Assembly (NCBI RefSeq): GCF_015841355.1
Contig: NZ_CP064908.1
Location: 248,001-312,000, forward strand
Source: Synechococcus sp. CBW1107
Lineage (GTDB): Bacteria; Cyanobacteriota; Cyanobacteriia; PCC-6307; Cyanobiaceae
Length of the DNA: 64,000 nucleotides
Direction: 5' to 3'
Within the stretch, counting starts at the first letter, position 1, and each line of letters opens with the position of its first letter. Position numbers and translations under genes: made by a program. Below, in pieces: positions 26,367-35,157 of this stretch. A model generated the notes under the pieces. The model was not told the DNA's origin. It saw only the letters and a program-made list of their open reading frames with translations, and ran no database searches.

Positions 26367-29300
26367 TGGATCACCGCCAATGGCTTCAAGCCTCGCGCAG
26401 GCTTCCGGAGGCGGGGCAGCAACCAGCGTCCGAAACTGGCATAGAGGGCCGGGAGCACCAGCAGGGTGAGGCTGGTGGAGGTGATCAAGCCACCGAGCAC
26501 CACAATCGCCAGGGGTTGGAGGATCTCGTTGCCGGCCCCGAAGGCCAGGGCCAGCGGCAGCATGCCCAGGGCTGAGGTGAGTGCCGTCATCAGGATCGCG
26601 TTGAGGCGCTGAAGGCTGCCGGCGCGGATGACCTCTTTGAGCTCCATCCCTTCCGCGTGGCGGCGGTTGTAGTTGTCCACCAACAGCAGGCCGTTGCGAA
26701 CCGCCACCCCGAACAGGGTGATGAACCCGATCAGGGAGGCCACGGAAAGAACGCCGCCGGTGAGCAGGATGGCCACCAGCCCACCGACCAGGGCCAGGGG
26801 CAGGTTGATCAGAATGGCGATCGTGGCCGGGAGTGATTTCACGGCGATGAACATCAACACGCCGATCACCAAGGTGGCCAGCAGGCTGTAGAGCACCAGG
26901 TTGGCGGTGGCCCGCTCCTCGGATTCGAACTGCCCGCCATAACGGATCAGATAGCCGCTGGGAAGTTTGATCTTGGCGTCGATCACCTTCTGGATGTCAC
27001 CCACGACAGACCCCAGGGGCCGGCCACTGACATTGGAGGACACCACGATCAGCCTGGAGACATCCTCACGGTTGACCACATTGGCACCCAGTCCGTAGTC
27101 GATGCGGGCCAGGTTGCCCAGGGGCAGCATGGTGCCCGCAGGGGTGGCGATCGGAATGGCCCGCAGGGCATCAAGGCTGTTGCGGGAGTCCTCGCCGAGC
27201 ATCACCACCACATCCATGCGCTCGGTGCTGTTGTCCACCACCTGGCCCACGGTTTTGCCGTTGAGGGCGATCTCCACCGCCTCAGCGAGTTGCTGCATGG
27301 TCAGGCCTTGGGCTGTGGCCGCCTGACGATCGAAGGCAATCTGCACCTGCTGGATCGGCAACTGGGGTTCGAGCTGCAGATCCACCACCCCCTGGATCGG
27401 TTCGATGGCGTCACGCACCTGCTCGCCGATCCTGCGCAGCTCGCCCAGATCAGGTCCGTAGATCTTGATGGCGATCGCACTGCGGACCCCCGAAAGCACT
27501 TCATCCATGCGGTGGGAGATGAAGCCGCCGATGTTCGGGGCCACCCCGGGCAGCTTGAGGAAGGTTTCTCGTAGTTCGGCGATGGCGGCAGGGCGATCGT
27601 TCATCGCCTCATCGCTCAACTCCACATCCACATGGGCCAGGTTGACGCCTGCCCCATCGGCATCTCCCGGTGCTCGTCCGGTCCGCACCTGCACCCACTC
27701 AAAGAGGGGGCTGGATTGAAGGGTGTTGGACAAGGCCAAACCGGCGCGGTTGGTCATCTCCAGCGATACGCCGGGATAGAGCACCATCGAGTTCACCAGG
27801 GATTTCTCGCGGAACTCCGGCAGGAACACCCGCCCGAGGCTGGGCAGGATGGCGCAAGCCAGCACCGTGATCGCCAGGGCAGCGGCCAGCACGCGTTTGG
27901 GGGAGATCAGCGCCATCTCCAGCAGGGGCCGGTAGGCCCGCTCGGCCCAGGTGGCGATCCAGGTGCTCTCGGCGGGGAGCCGCGTGTTCGCCAGGAGAAT
28001 CCCGCAGAGCGCTGGCGAGAGGGTGAGCGCCACCAGGGTGGAGGCCGCGATCGACAGCAGGTAGGCCAGGCCCATCGGCGCGAAGATCCGCCCCTCCACT
28101 CCCGTAAGGCTGAAGATCGGCGCGAACACCACCACGATGATCACGGTGGAGAGGATCACCGGCTGGCGCACCTCCACCGAAGTTTCATAAACCACCTGCA
28201 GGGGGTTTTTGGGATTGACAGCGACCTGATTCTTGCGAAGCCCGCTGTAGCAGTTCTCCATGTCCACGATGGAGTCGTCGACCACCGAACCGATCGCCAC
28301 CACCAGACCACCGAGGGTCATGGTGTTGATCTCCAGCCCGAAGGCCCGCATCAGCATCAGGCCGATCAACAACGACAGGGGGATGGCACTGAGGGTGATG
28401 ACGGCGGTGCGCCAGTTCATCAGGAACAGCACCATCACCACCGAGACGATCACGATGCCTTCGATCAGGGAACTGCTGACGTTCTTGATCGCCGTGTCAA
28501 TGAAGCTGGCCTGCCGGAAGGTGCGCTGCACCTGAATGTCACCTGGCAGGGTCTTGCTGAGGGCGGCGATGCGCTCCTCCACCTGGCGGGTGACCCTGGG
28601 GGTGTCGATGTCGGGCTGCTTGTTGATCATCAGCACCACCGCCGGCTTGCCGTTGAAGCTGCCGTCCCCGCGCTTGAGGGCACCGGCCAGTCGAACCTCG
28701 GCGAGCTCGCCAAGCCGCAGCGGTTGGCCCTTGCCATCGAGCACCACCGCATTGGCGAGATCGTCGCTGCTTTGGGCCTGGCCGCTGGCGCGGATCAGCT
28801 TCTCCTGGCCGCCTGCGATCAGAAAGCCACCCGGTGCATGGGCGCTGGCGGCCGCCGCTCCTTCAGCCACGGCCTGCAGCGACACGTTGCGGGCCTGAAG
28901 CTGTTGAGGATCGATCAGAATCTGCTGGTGCCCCTCCTCGCCGCCGTAGAGCGTCACCTGGGAGACCCCGGGCACCGCCAGGATCTGATGGCTGAAGGTC
29001 GTGGAAACGATCCGGCGCAGCTCCATCAGCGTGGTGGAGCCGCCGTCCTTCACCGTGAAGGCGTACTGCAGGATCGTGCCCAGCGGTGACACCAGCGGCG
29101 AGATCGCTGGGGCACTGGCGTTGGCGGGCAGCACGGCTTCGATCTGCTGGAGGCGCTCCGCCACCGATTGACGGGCCCGGTTGATGTCGGCGTTCTGATC
29201 AAAGACCACCTGCACCATCGAGAGCCCCACCTTCGAGGAGGAGCGCACCGTTTCCACTCCAGGCAGCCCATTGACGGCCGATTCGATCGGCACGGTGATG

Positions 29301-29503
29301 CGTTGCTCCACCTCCTCGGGTGCCAGCCCATCCGCGGTGGTCTGCACATCCACCTGGGGCGGGGCGAACTGAGGGAAGACATCGAGGGGCATCCGGCTGA
29401 GGATGGAGAGGCCCCAGAGGGTGATCAGGATGGCGGCGACAACAACCAACCAGCGCCTGGCGATCGAGGTCCGCAGCGTCTGGTTGAGCAGGCGATTGAG
29501 CAT
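26363..29503 (-). CDS. RND-family heavy-metal efflux pump, CusA/CzcA-like
   Basis: The 1046-residue protein has the RND layout: TM1 (WLVVVAAILITLWGLSIL), a periplasmic loop, a central block of helices with proton-relay acids in VAIGSVVDDSIVDMEN, a second loop and terminal helices (FITLFGVAVRNGLLLVDNYN). It resembles metal-pumping HME-RND members (DVFPQFAPPQVDVQTTADGL near the start). Substrate Met or other metal sites cannot be fixed by eye. The ATG at 29503 precedes LNRLLNQTL; the frame extends 35 codons upstream without family match. It lies 43 bases downstream of the adaptor-like gene. Confidence 0.93.
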   Translation of the reverse strand: MLNRLLNQTLRTSIARRWLVVVAAILITLWGLSILSRMPLDVFPQFAPPQVDVQTTADGLAPEEVEQRITVPIESAVNGLPGVETVRSSSKVGLSMVQVVFDQNADINRARQSVAERLQQIEAVLPANASAPAISPLVSPLGTILQYAFTVKDGGSTTLMELRRIVSTTFSHQILAVPGVSQVTLYGGEEGHQQILIDPQQLQARNVSLQAVAEGAAAASAHAPGGFLIAGGQEKLIRASGQAQSSDDLANAVVLDGKGQPLRLGELAEVRLAGALKRGDGSFNGKPAVVLMINKQPDIDTPRVTRQVEERIAALSKTLPGDIQVQRTFRQASFIDTAIKNVSSSLIEGIVIVSVVMVLFLMNWRTAVITLSAIPLSLLIGLMLMRAFGLEINTMTLGGLVVAIGSVVDDSIVDMENCYSGLRKNQVAVNPKNPLQVVYETSVEVRQPVILSTVIIVVVFAPIFSLTGVEGRIFAPMGLAYLLSIAASTLVALTLSPALCGILLANTRLPAESTWIATWAERAYRPLLEMALISPKRVLAAALAITVLACAILPSLGRVFLPEFREKSLVNSMVLYPGVSLEMTNRAGLALSNTLQSSPLFEWVQVRTGRAPGDADGAGVNLAHVDVELSDEAMNDRPAAIAELRETFLKLPGVAPNIGGFISHRMDEVLSGVRSAIAIKIYGPDLGELRRIGEQVRDAIEPIQGVVDLQLEPQLPIQQVQIAFDRQAATAQGLTMQQLAEAVEIALNGKTVGQVVDNSTERMDVVVMLGEDSRNSLDALRAIPIATPAGTMLPLGNLARIDYGLGANVVNREDVSRLIVVSSNVSGRPLGSVVGDIQKVIDAKIKLPSGYLIRYGGQFESEERATANLVLYSLLATLVIGVLMFIAVKSLPATIAILINLPLALVGGLVAILLTGGVLSVASLIGFITLFGVAVRNGLLLVDNYNRRHAEGMELKEVIRAGSLQRLNAILMTALTSALGMLPLALAFGAGNEILQPLAIVVLGGLITSTSLTLLVLPALYASFGRWLLPRLRKPARGLKPLAVIQ

Positions 29504-29546
29504 GGAATGGGATGGGGCGGGAGGAGAGAACGAAGGGCTCGGCGGG

Positions 29547-30131
29547 TCAGTTCTTCTTGCCCAGGCGTGAGACCACGACCACCCCGCCCACCACCAGCAC
29601 CGCGGCACCAGCGCCGATCGCCAGAGGGTTGAGACCCCCTGCTGCTGTTTGGGTGGTGGCGTCTGGAGCTGCTGGTGCTGCTGCCGTTGTCGCCGGTGTG
29701 GAGCCCTCTGCGCTGGGGATGGCAGAGCTCTGGCTCTTCTTCGACTCGGCGTAGAGCGAGAGGGCCCCCTGAATCACCACGTCGTCTCCCGGCGAGATGC
29801 TGCCATCGGTGATTTCGATCTGATCACCCTGGCTGGCACCGGTCTGGAGAAACACCGGGTCGTAGGTGGTGCCGCTCTTGACGAACGCCAGGGGCTTGCC
29901 ATCCGCATCCACCACCGCCGCCACTGGAATGGTGACCACACCACCGGCTTCGACGGCGGGGGCGGTGGTGATACCCAGCAGGGAATCGATCTCCGCGCTG
30001 GCCTTCACCTGCCGCACATTGCCTGTTTGTTGAAACTCATCGCCATGGCCCACGTGGGCCATCGATGGGCTGAGGCCGCCGAGGGCCAGGGTTCCGAGGC
30101 TGAGGCTGCCGGCCAGAAGAAGAGCGCGCAT
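29547..30131 (-). CDS. reduced periplasmic adaptor-like protein of the RND locus
   Basis: A signal peptide (MRALLLAGSLSLGTLALGG) leads into a short His-containing segment (AHVGHGDEF). A domain resembling the C-terminal beta part of membrane-fusion proteins follows (VTIPVAAVVDADGKPLAFVK, then DQIEITDGSISPGDDVVIQG). The coiled hairpin and lipoyl halves of a normal adaptor are missing. An Ala/Thr-rich linker and one C-terminal helix (AIGAGAAVLVVGGVVVV) end the 194 residues. It probably works with the RND pump at the inner membrane. It could be a minimal adaptor or a remnant; the conserved frame suggests it is functional. Confidence 0.75.
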   Translation of the reverse strand: MRALLLAGSLSLGTLALGGLSPSMAHVGHGDEFQQTGNVRQVKASAEIDSLLGITTAPAVEAGGVVTIPVAAVVDADGKPLAFVKSGTTYDPVFLQTGASQGDQIEITDGSISPGDDVVIQGALSLYAESKKSQSSAIPSAEGSTPATTAAAPAAPDATTQTAAGGLNPLAIGAGAAVLVVGGVVVVSRLGKKN

Positions 30132-30251
30132 GCTGCTGCTGCCGCAAGGGCAGGACAAGGACCCGCAGAGGATGCCGCAGTGGCGATGAAAAACAGGTGA
30201 AACCGCCTGCGCTGCTTAGGATCAGCCGACGTCGCCCCCAGGCCCGGGCCC
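30132..30251. promoter_or_regulatory. divergent control region of the metal-efflux locus
   Basis: This 120-bp gap separates the pump operon (minus) from the response regulator gene (plus), so it must hold both promoters and probably the regulator's binding sites. A TAGGAT at 30217-30222 is a possible -10 element for the regulator gene. No clear repeat operator was recognised. Confidence 0.45.
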
Positions 30252-30962
30252 ATGCCGCTGCGCATCCTGCTGGTCGAGGACGAAGCCGAACTGGCTGTTG
30301 CAATCCAGACGGTGCTCCAGGCGGATCAGCATGTGGTCGACCATGTCGCCGAAGGGCTCGGCGCCTGGAGCCTGCTCCGCAGCGATCTGGCCACCTACAA
30401 CCTGGTGATCGTCGATTGGATGCTGCCGGGGCTGTCCGGGGTGGACCTCTGCCGGCGGATACGGAGGGCTGGCCTCACCCTGCCGGTGCTGATGCTCACG
30501 GCCCTGGCTGATACCAGCCACCGGGTGCAGGGCCTTGATGCCGGCGCCGACGACTACCTGAGCAAGCCCTTCGCCATGGAGGAACTGCTGGCGCGGATCC
30601 GGGCGCTGCAGCGGCGCCAGCCCAGCTACCGCGAGCCACTGGTCAGCTGCGGGCCTTATCTGCTGGATCCGGCCGAGGGCTGCCTCAGCGTTGAGCAGGG
30701 AGAGGACACCACCAGGATCACCCTGTCCGCCAAGGAACTCCAGCTGATGGCCTACTTCATGGAGCATCCGCAGGAGATCATCCCGGGTTCGCGGCTGCGC
30801 TCTCAGCTCTGGTCACTGGATGAGGATCCGATCAGCAATGTGGTCGCGGCCCAGGTGCGTCTGCTGCGGCGCAAGATCGCCAGCCACGGACTGGCCTCTC
30901 CGATCGAGACCGTGCCTTCTAAGGGCTATCGCTTTGATCCGGAGTCTGAGGACAAGCCATAG
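30252..30962 (+). CDS. OmpR-family response regulator (RppA/NrsR-like)
   Basis: The 236-residue protein has a receiver domain with Asp9/Asp11-type acidic pocket (LLVEDEAEL), phospho-acceptor Asp55 (VIVDWMLPG), Thr83 (MLTALAD) and Lys105 (YLSKPFA). A winged-helix DNA-binding domain follows (LSAKELQLMAYFMEHP, VVAAQVRLLRRKIA, VPSKGYRFDP). It would activate the divergent efflux genes when phosphorylated. Its kinase gene follows 11 bases downstream but is broken by insertions, so this regulator may now be orphaned. Confidence 0.93.
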   Translation: MPLRILLVEDEAELAVAIQTVLQADQHVVDHVAEGLGAWSLLRSDLATYNLVIVDWMLPGLSGVDLCRRIRRAGLTLPVLMLTALADTSHRVQGLDAGADDYLSKPFAMEELLARIRALQRRQPSYREPLVSCGPYLLDPAEGCLSVEQGEDTTRITLSAKELQLMAYFMEHPQEIIPGSRLRSQLWSLDEDPISNVVAAQVRLLRRKIASHGLASPIETVPSKGYRFDPESEDKP

Positions 30963-32998
30963 GACATCTCGCCATGGCCAGACCTGGACCCATGTCCCGC
31001 AGCCGCCTGCGGCTGGCGGCGATGTACCTGGCGGTGATCGGGGTGATTCTCTATGCCGCCGGCTACGGGATGTTCGGCCTGTTGATGCGCTCCAACTGGA
31101 AGGCCCTCGAGAGCGAAGTGGAAACCCTCGCCGGCACTTTGCATGACAGCCTCAAACCGTTGTTGCCGGAGGAGGCCAGACCCTCTCCGCAGCTGGCCTC
31201 CGTACTGCCTGGGCTTTGCCTCGCCGGTGATCCCTGTCCATCGCCGCCTTCTCTGATCTCGCGTCATGCCGTGAGTGTCACGGACCCGGAGCGCTTCTAC
31301 CTGCGCCTGCTGGATCCCCGTGGCGTTCTGATCGCCCATTCCCCGGGATCACCAGGTCTTTCGCCACAAACCAAGGTTGAAAGCTCCGGCTCCTCGTGGT
31401 CGGTGGTGGTGGGGCCAGGGAGCGATCGCTTTCTGCAGTATTCGATCCACCTGCACCATTCGCACACATCGGCGCATTCAGGCGCGAATGCGCAGGAGCT
31501 GGATTGGGGCTACCTGCAGATCGGGCGCAGCCTGCGCGCACTGGATGCGGAACGGGAACGGCTCTGGTGGGCAACACAGACGATTGTGCTACTCGCCCTG
31601 CTGGTGGCGGGCCTGGCCAGCTGGTGGCTGTCCGGTCTGGCGATGCGGCCGCTGCTGACGGCGTACCGGCAGCAGGAGCAGTTCACGGCCGATGCGGCCC
31701 ACGAACTGCGCGCCCCTCTGGCCAACCTGCTGGCCGTGGTGGAAGCCCACAGGGCGCAGCCGCCGGCTGACGCCATGGCCCGGGTAGCGCCCCTCCGAGT
31801 GGTGTAACTCAGGAGGTCCTGTGACCCTCTCCGGAGGGTGAACAGGAGCAGTCAGGGGATGACTGCTTGGAAGCTGATTGCGCAGCTCCATTGATCCATT
31901 ATGAACCCTGATCGCTGAATTGGCAACTCAGCGATCGATGTGTTCTGTGTAGATCGAGGTAGAAGCTGGTGCGCTTCAGCTGATGGTTGCAGCCGGCTGG
32001 GCGTTCGGATCTGCATCGGTGAGCTCCAAGGGCTCTTCTGGCTCTGGGATCTTGGCCATGGTGGCCTCAGAGAAGAAGCGGCGACGCTCCAGCTGCCATT
32101 CCTCCTGCTGCTCCAGCAGCTGGCTGCCCACCAGGCGCACGATCGCTGGATCATTGGGGAAGATGCCGACCACGTTGGTGCGGCGTTTGATCTCCTTGTT
32201 GAGGCGCTCGAGCGGGTTGGTGCTCCAGACCTTGCGCCAGTGCTCCTGGGGGAAGTGCAGGAAGGCCAGCACGTCGTCCCGGGCGGCTTCCATCACGGGC
32301 ACGGCGCCGGGGAACTGCTTGCGCAGCATCTCGGTGACCCGCTGCCAGTGGGCGCGCACCTGATCTGGAGCCTGGATCACGAACACCGCTTTCATGGCAG
32401 CGGCCACCATGTCCTGGCCGGCCTTGGGCACATGGCTCAGCAGGTTGCGCAGGAAGTGCACCCGGCACCTCTGCCAGCTACTGCCCTGGAACATCCGCTT
32501 GATCGCTGCCGTCAGGCCCAGGTGGGCATCCGAGATCACCAGGCGGGTGCCGTCGAGGCCACGCTCCTTGAGTGAGCCCAGGAACTGACGCCAGAAGCCC
32601 TCCGCCTCGCTGTCGCCCACGGCAATGCCGAGAACTTCGCGGTAGCCGAGGGCATTGATGCCGATCGCCACCACCACCGCCCGCGACACCACCTGCATAT
32701 TTCGGCCCAGGCGGCCGTGGAGGTAGGTGGCGTCGAGGTAGACGTAGGGAAAGCGGGCATGGTCAAGCGGCCGGCCCAGAAAGGCTTTCACCTGCTCATC
32801 GAGCCCCTGGCAGATGCGGCTCACCTCCGATTTGGAGATGCCGCTGGCCCCGCCCAGCGCCTCCACCAGGGCGTCGACCTTGCGGGTTGTCAGGCGACAG
32901 CGAAAACTGGTCCGGAGGCGACACGAAAACTGGTCCACCCCGTGGAGCGAGCCAGGCAGGACGACAAGGGCAGCGCAGGGGCGCCATCTCTGGAGCCG

Positions 32999-34294
32999 AT
33001 GGTTCTGGAGACAGCTGTGCAGACCCCTCAGGACGTGGAGGCGATGCGACGGCTATCGGCAGCAGGTTGGGGCCGGAGGCGGATTGCTAAAGAACTGGGC
33101 TGTTCACCGGAGACGGTGCGCAAGTACCTGCGGCAGGGTGGCTGGCAGCCCTACGGGAAGCCCTGCCGCAACACGGTTCTCGATGGCCAACGGGAGTGGC
33201 TGCGGCAGCGGTTTATGGCCCACCGCGGCAATGCCGATGTGGTGCGGCAGGAGCTGGCCAGTGAGAAGGGAATCGAGGTGAGCCTGCGGACAGTGGAGCG
33301 TGCCGTGGAGCCGTGGCGGCGGGAGCTGCGCAACGCGGCCCTGGCGACGGTGCGGTTTGAGACCCCGCCGGGCCGGCAACTGCAGGCAGACTTTGGCCAG
33401 TGCCTGGTGAGCATTGGCGGCGAGCGGGTGCGGGTGCACCTGGCGGTGCTCACCCTGGGGTACTCGCGCCGGCTGCTGGTGCGGGCATTCCGCAGCGAGA
33501 AGCAGGACCACTGGCTCCAGGCCCTGGAGGAGGGTTTCCGCCACTGGGGCGGGGTACCGCAGGAGGTGCTGGTGGATAACGCCCGTGCGCTGGTGAGCCA
33601 GCACGATCCCGAGCGCAACATCCTGGTTTTTGCCGAGCGGCTGGAGGAGTTCGCCCGTTACTGGGGGTTCAAGCCCCGTGCCTGTCGGCCGTACCGGGCC
33701 AGAACCAAAGGCAAGGACGAGCGTGGGGTGGCGTACGTCAAGAGGAACGCCATCGCTGGGCGGGAGTTCAGCAGCTGGGCGGAGTTTGAGGCCCATCTGG
33801 TGCGCTGGACCCGCGAGGTGGCCGACCTGCGGGTGCACGGCACCACCGGCGAGGCGCCGCTGGACCGGTTTGTGCGGGCAGAAGCCCAGGCGTTGCAGCC
33901 GCTGGAGGCCAAGCCGTCGTTCCTGGCGGAGCGGGAGCTGGTGCGGATCGTGCACAGCGACTGCTGCGTGGAGGTGGAGGCGAACTGGTACTCGGCGCCG
34001 CAGGCGCTGATCCGTCAGCGGGTGAGCGTGCTGGTGCGCGATCAACAGGTACTGATCCGCCACGGCGGCCGGATCGTCGCTGAGCACAGGCGCCAGCGGC
34101 CCGGTAGCCGCAGCCGCCAGGTGATCGACGGCCATTGGGAGGGCCTGCTGCCGCAACGGCAGCAGCGCGAGGCGGAGCGATCGCTGCGGGATGGCAACGC
34201 AAGACGTGATCAGGAGCAGCGCCCGGTCCGCAGCTCTGAACTGGCCCGGCCTCTGGCGGTTTATGCCGAGCTGATCGGGGAGGTGGCGGCATGA
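32999..34294 (+). CDS. istA: IS21-family transposase IstA
   Basis: IstA is the DDE transposase of IS21 elements. From the ATG at 32999 the protein has 431 residues: a helix-turn-helix at about 15-45 (RRIAKELGCSPETVRKYLR), catalytic Asp131 (LQADFGQ), Asp193 (VLVDNARAL) and Glu241 (KGKDERGV), and the C-terminal beta-barrel segment EANWYSAPQALI. The frame is open further upstream only because it runs into the interrupted IS256 copy. The stop overlaps the istB start (ATGA), so the two are translated together. Confidence 0.94.
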   Translation: MVLETAVQTPQDVEAMRRLSAAGWGRRRIAKELGCSPETVRKYLRQGGWQPYGKPCRNTVLDGQREWLRQRFMAHRGNADVVRQELASEKGIEVSLRTVERAVEPWRRELRNAALATVRFETPPGRQLQADFGQCLVSIGGERVRVHLAVLTLGYSRRLLVRAFRSEKQDHWLQALEEGFRHWGGVPQEVLVDNARALVSQHDPERNILVFAERLEEFARYWGFKPRACRPYRARTKGKDERGVAYVKRNAIAGREFSSWAEFEAHLVRWTREVADLRVHGTTGEAPLDRFVRAEAQALQPLEAKPSFLAERELVRIVHSDCCVEVEANWYSAPQALIRQRVSVLVRDQQVLIRHGGRIVAEHRRQRPGSRSRQVIDGHWEGLLPQRQQREAERSLRDGNARRDQEQRPVRSSELARPLAVYAELIGEVAA

Positions 34295-35157
34295 GTCCCA
34301 CCAACCCACGCAACCGATCCACAGCGGCGATACCACCGGTACCGACCGAGGAGCTGGAGGCAATGCTCACCCGCCTACGGCTCCCAGCAATCCGCGACCG
34401 CCTCGATGCGCTGCTGGAGGAAGCGGCAAGGCGGGAGATGAACCTGCGCGAGGCCCTGGCCTGGCTGTGCGCGGCCGAGGTGGCACGCAAAGACCAGCTG
34501 CGGATGGAGATGGCGCTGCGGCTGGCGCGCTTCCCCTATGTGCGCACGCTGGAAGCGTTCGATTTCGAGGCCCAGCCGTCGATCGACCCGGCCCAGATCC
34601 GTGAGTTGGCCACCTGCCGCTGGGTGGCCAACGGCGACACCCTGCTGCTGCTCGGGCCGCCGGGTGTGGGCAAGACCCACCTGGCGGTGGCGCTGGGCCG
34701 GGAGGCGGTGCGTCTCGGTCACAGCGTCCAGTACGTCGGTGCCATGGAGCTGATCAGCGCCCTGGCCAAGGCCCAGGCGCAGCACGCCCTGGAGGGCCGG
34801 CTGACGCAGTACGCCAAAACCCGGCTGCTGATCATCGATGAGCTGGGCTACCTGCCGCTGGAGCCGAACGCTGCGTACCTGTTCTTCCAGCTGATCTCCC
34901 GCTGCTACCAGCGCGGCAGCGTGCTGATCACCTCCAACCGCCCCGTCATGGAATGGGGCGAGGTGTTTGGCGATCAGGTGGTCGCCACAGCGATCCTCGA
35001 CCGGCTGCTGCACCACAGCCACGTGCTGACGATCCGGGGCGACAGCTACCGGCTCAGGGAGAAGCGGCGCAGCGGCCTGATCCGCCCGCAGGCGGGCGGT
35101 TCCTCCTCACCGGACAGCGCTGGCCTACGGCCACCACCGCCCGGTGAGAAGGCCTAA
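34291..35157 (+). CDS. istB: IS21-family helper ATPase IstB
   Basis: IstB is the AAA+ ATPase that assists IstA in target choice and strand transfer. The 288-residue protein has an N-terminal helical domain, Walker A at 122-129 (GPPGVGKT), Walker B at 179-185 (LLIIDEL) and sensor 1 region VLITSNRPVMEWGEVF. The end (SGLIRPQAGG then a Ser/Pro tail) is slightly extended compared with usual IstB. The start overlaps the end of istA by 4 bases. Confidence 0.95.
   Translation: MSPTNPRNRSTAAIPPVPTEELEAMLTRLRLPAIRDRLDALLEEAARREMNLREALAWLCAAEVARKDQLRMEMALRLARFPYVRTLEAFDFEAQPSIDPAQIRELATCRWVANGDTLLLLGPPGVGKTHLAVALGREAVRLGHSVQYVGAMELISALAKAQAQHALEGRLTQYAKTRLLIIDELGYLPLEPNAAYLFFQLISRCYQRGSVLITSNRPVMEWGEVFGDQVVATAILDRLLHHSHVLTIRGDSYRLREKRRSGLIRPQAGGSSSPDSAGLRPPPPGEKA

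Noticed and set aside
27632-29089. 485-codon plus-strand frame within the RND pump gene
   Set aside because: It is antisense to the pump, which has a full set of RND features, and the composition is that of a GC-rich shadow frame.
32717-32998. Upstream extension of istA to 32717
   Set aside because: This part lies in the interrupted IS256 copy outside the IS21 end (32888) and is antisense transposase sequence; the ATG at 32999 gives a standard IstA start.
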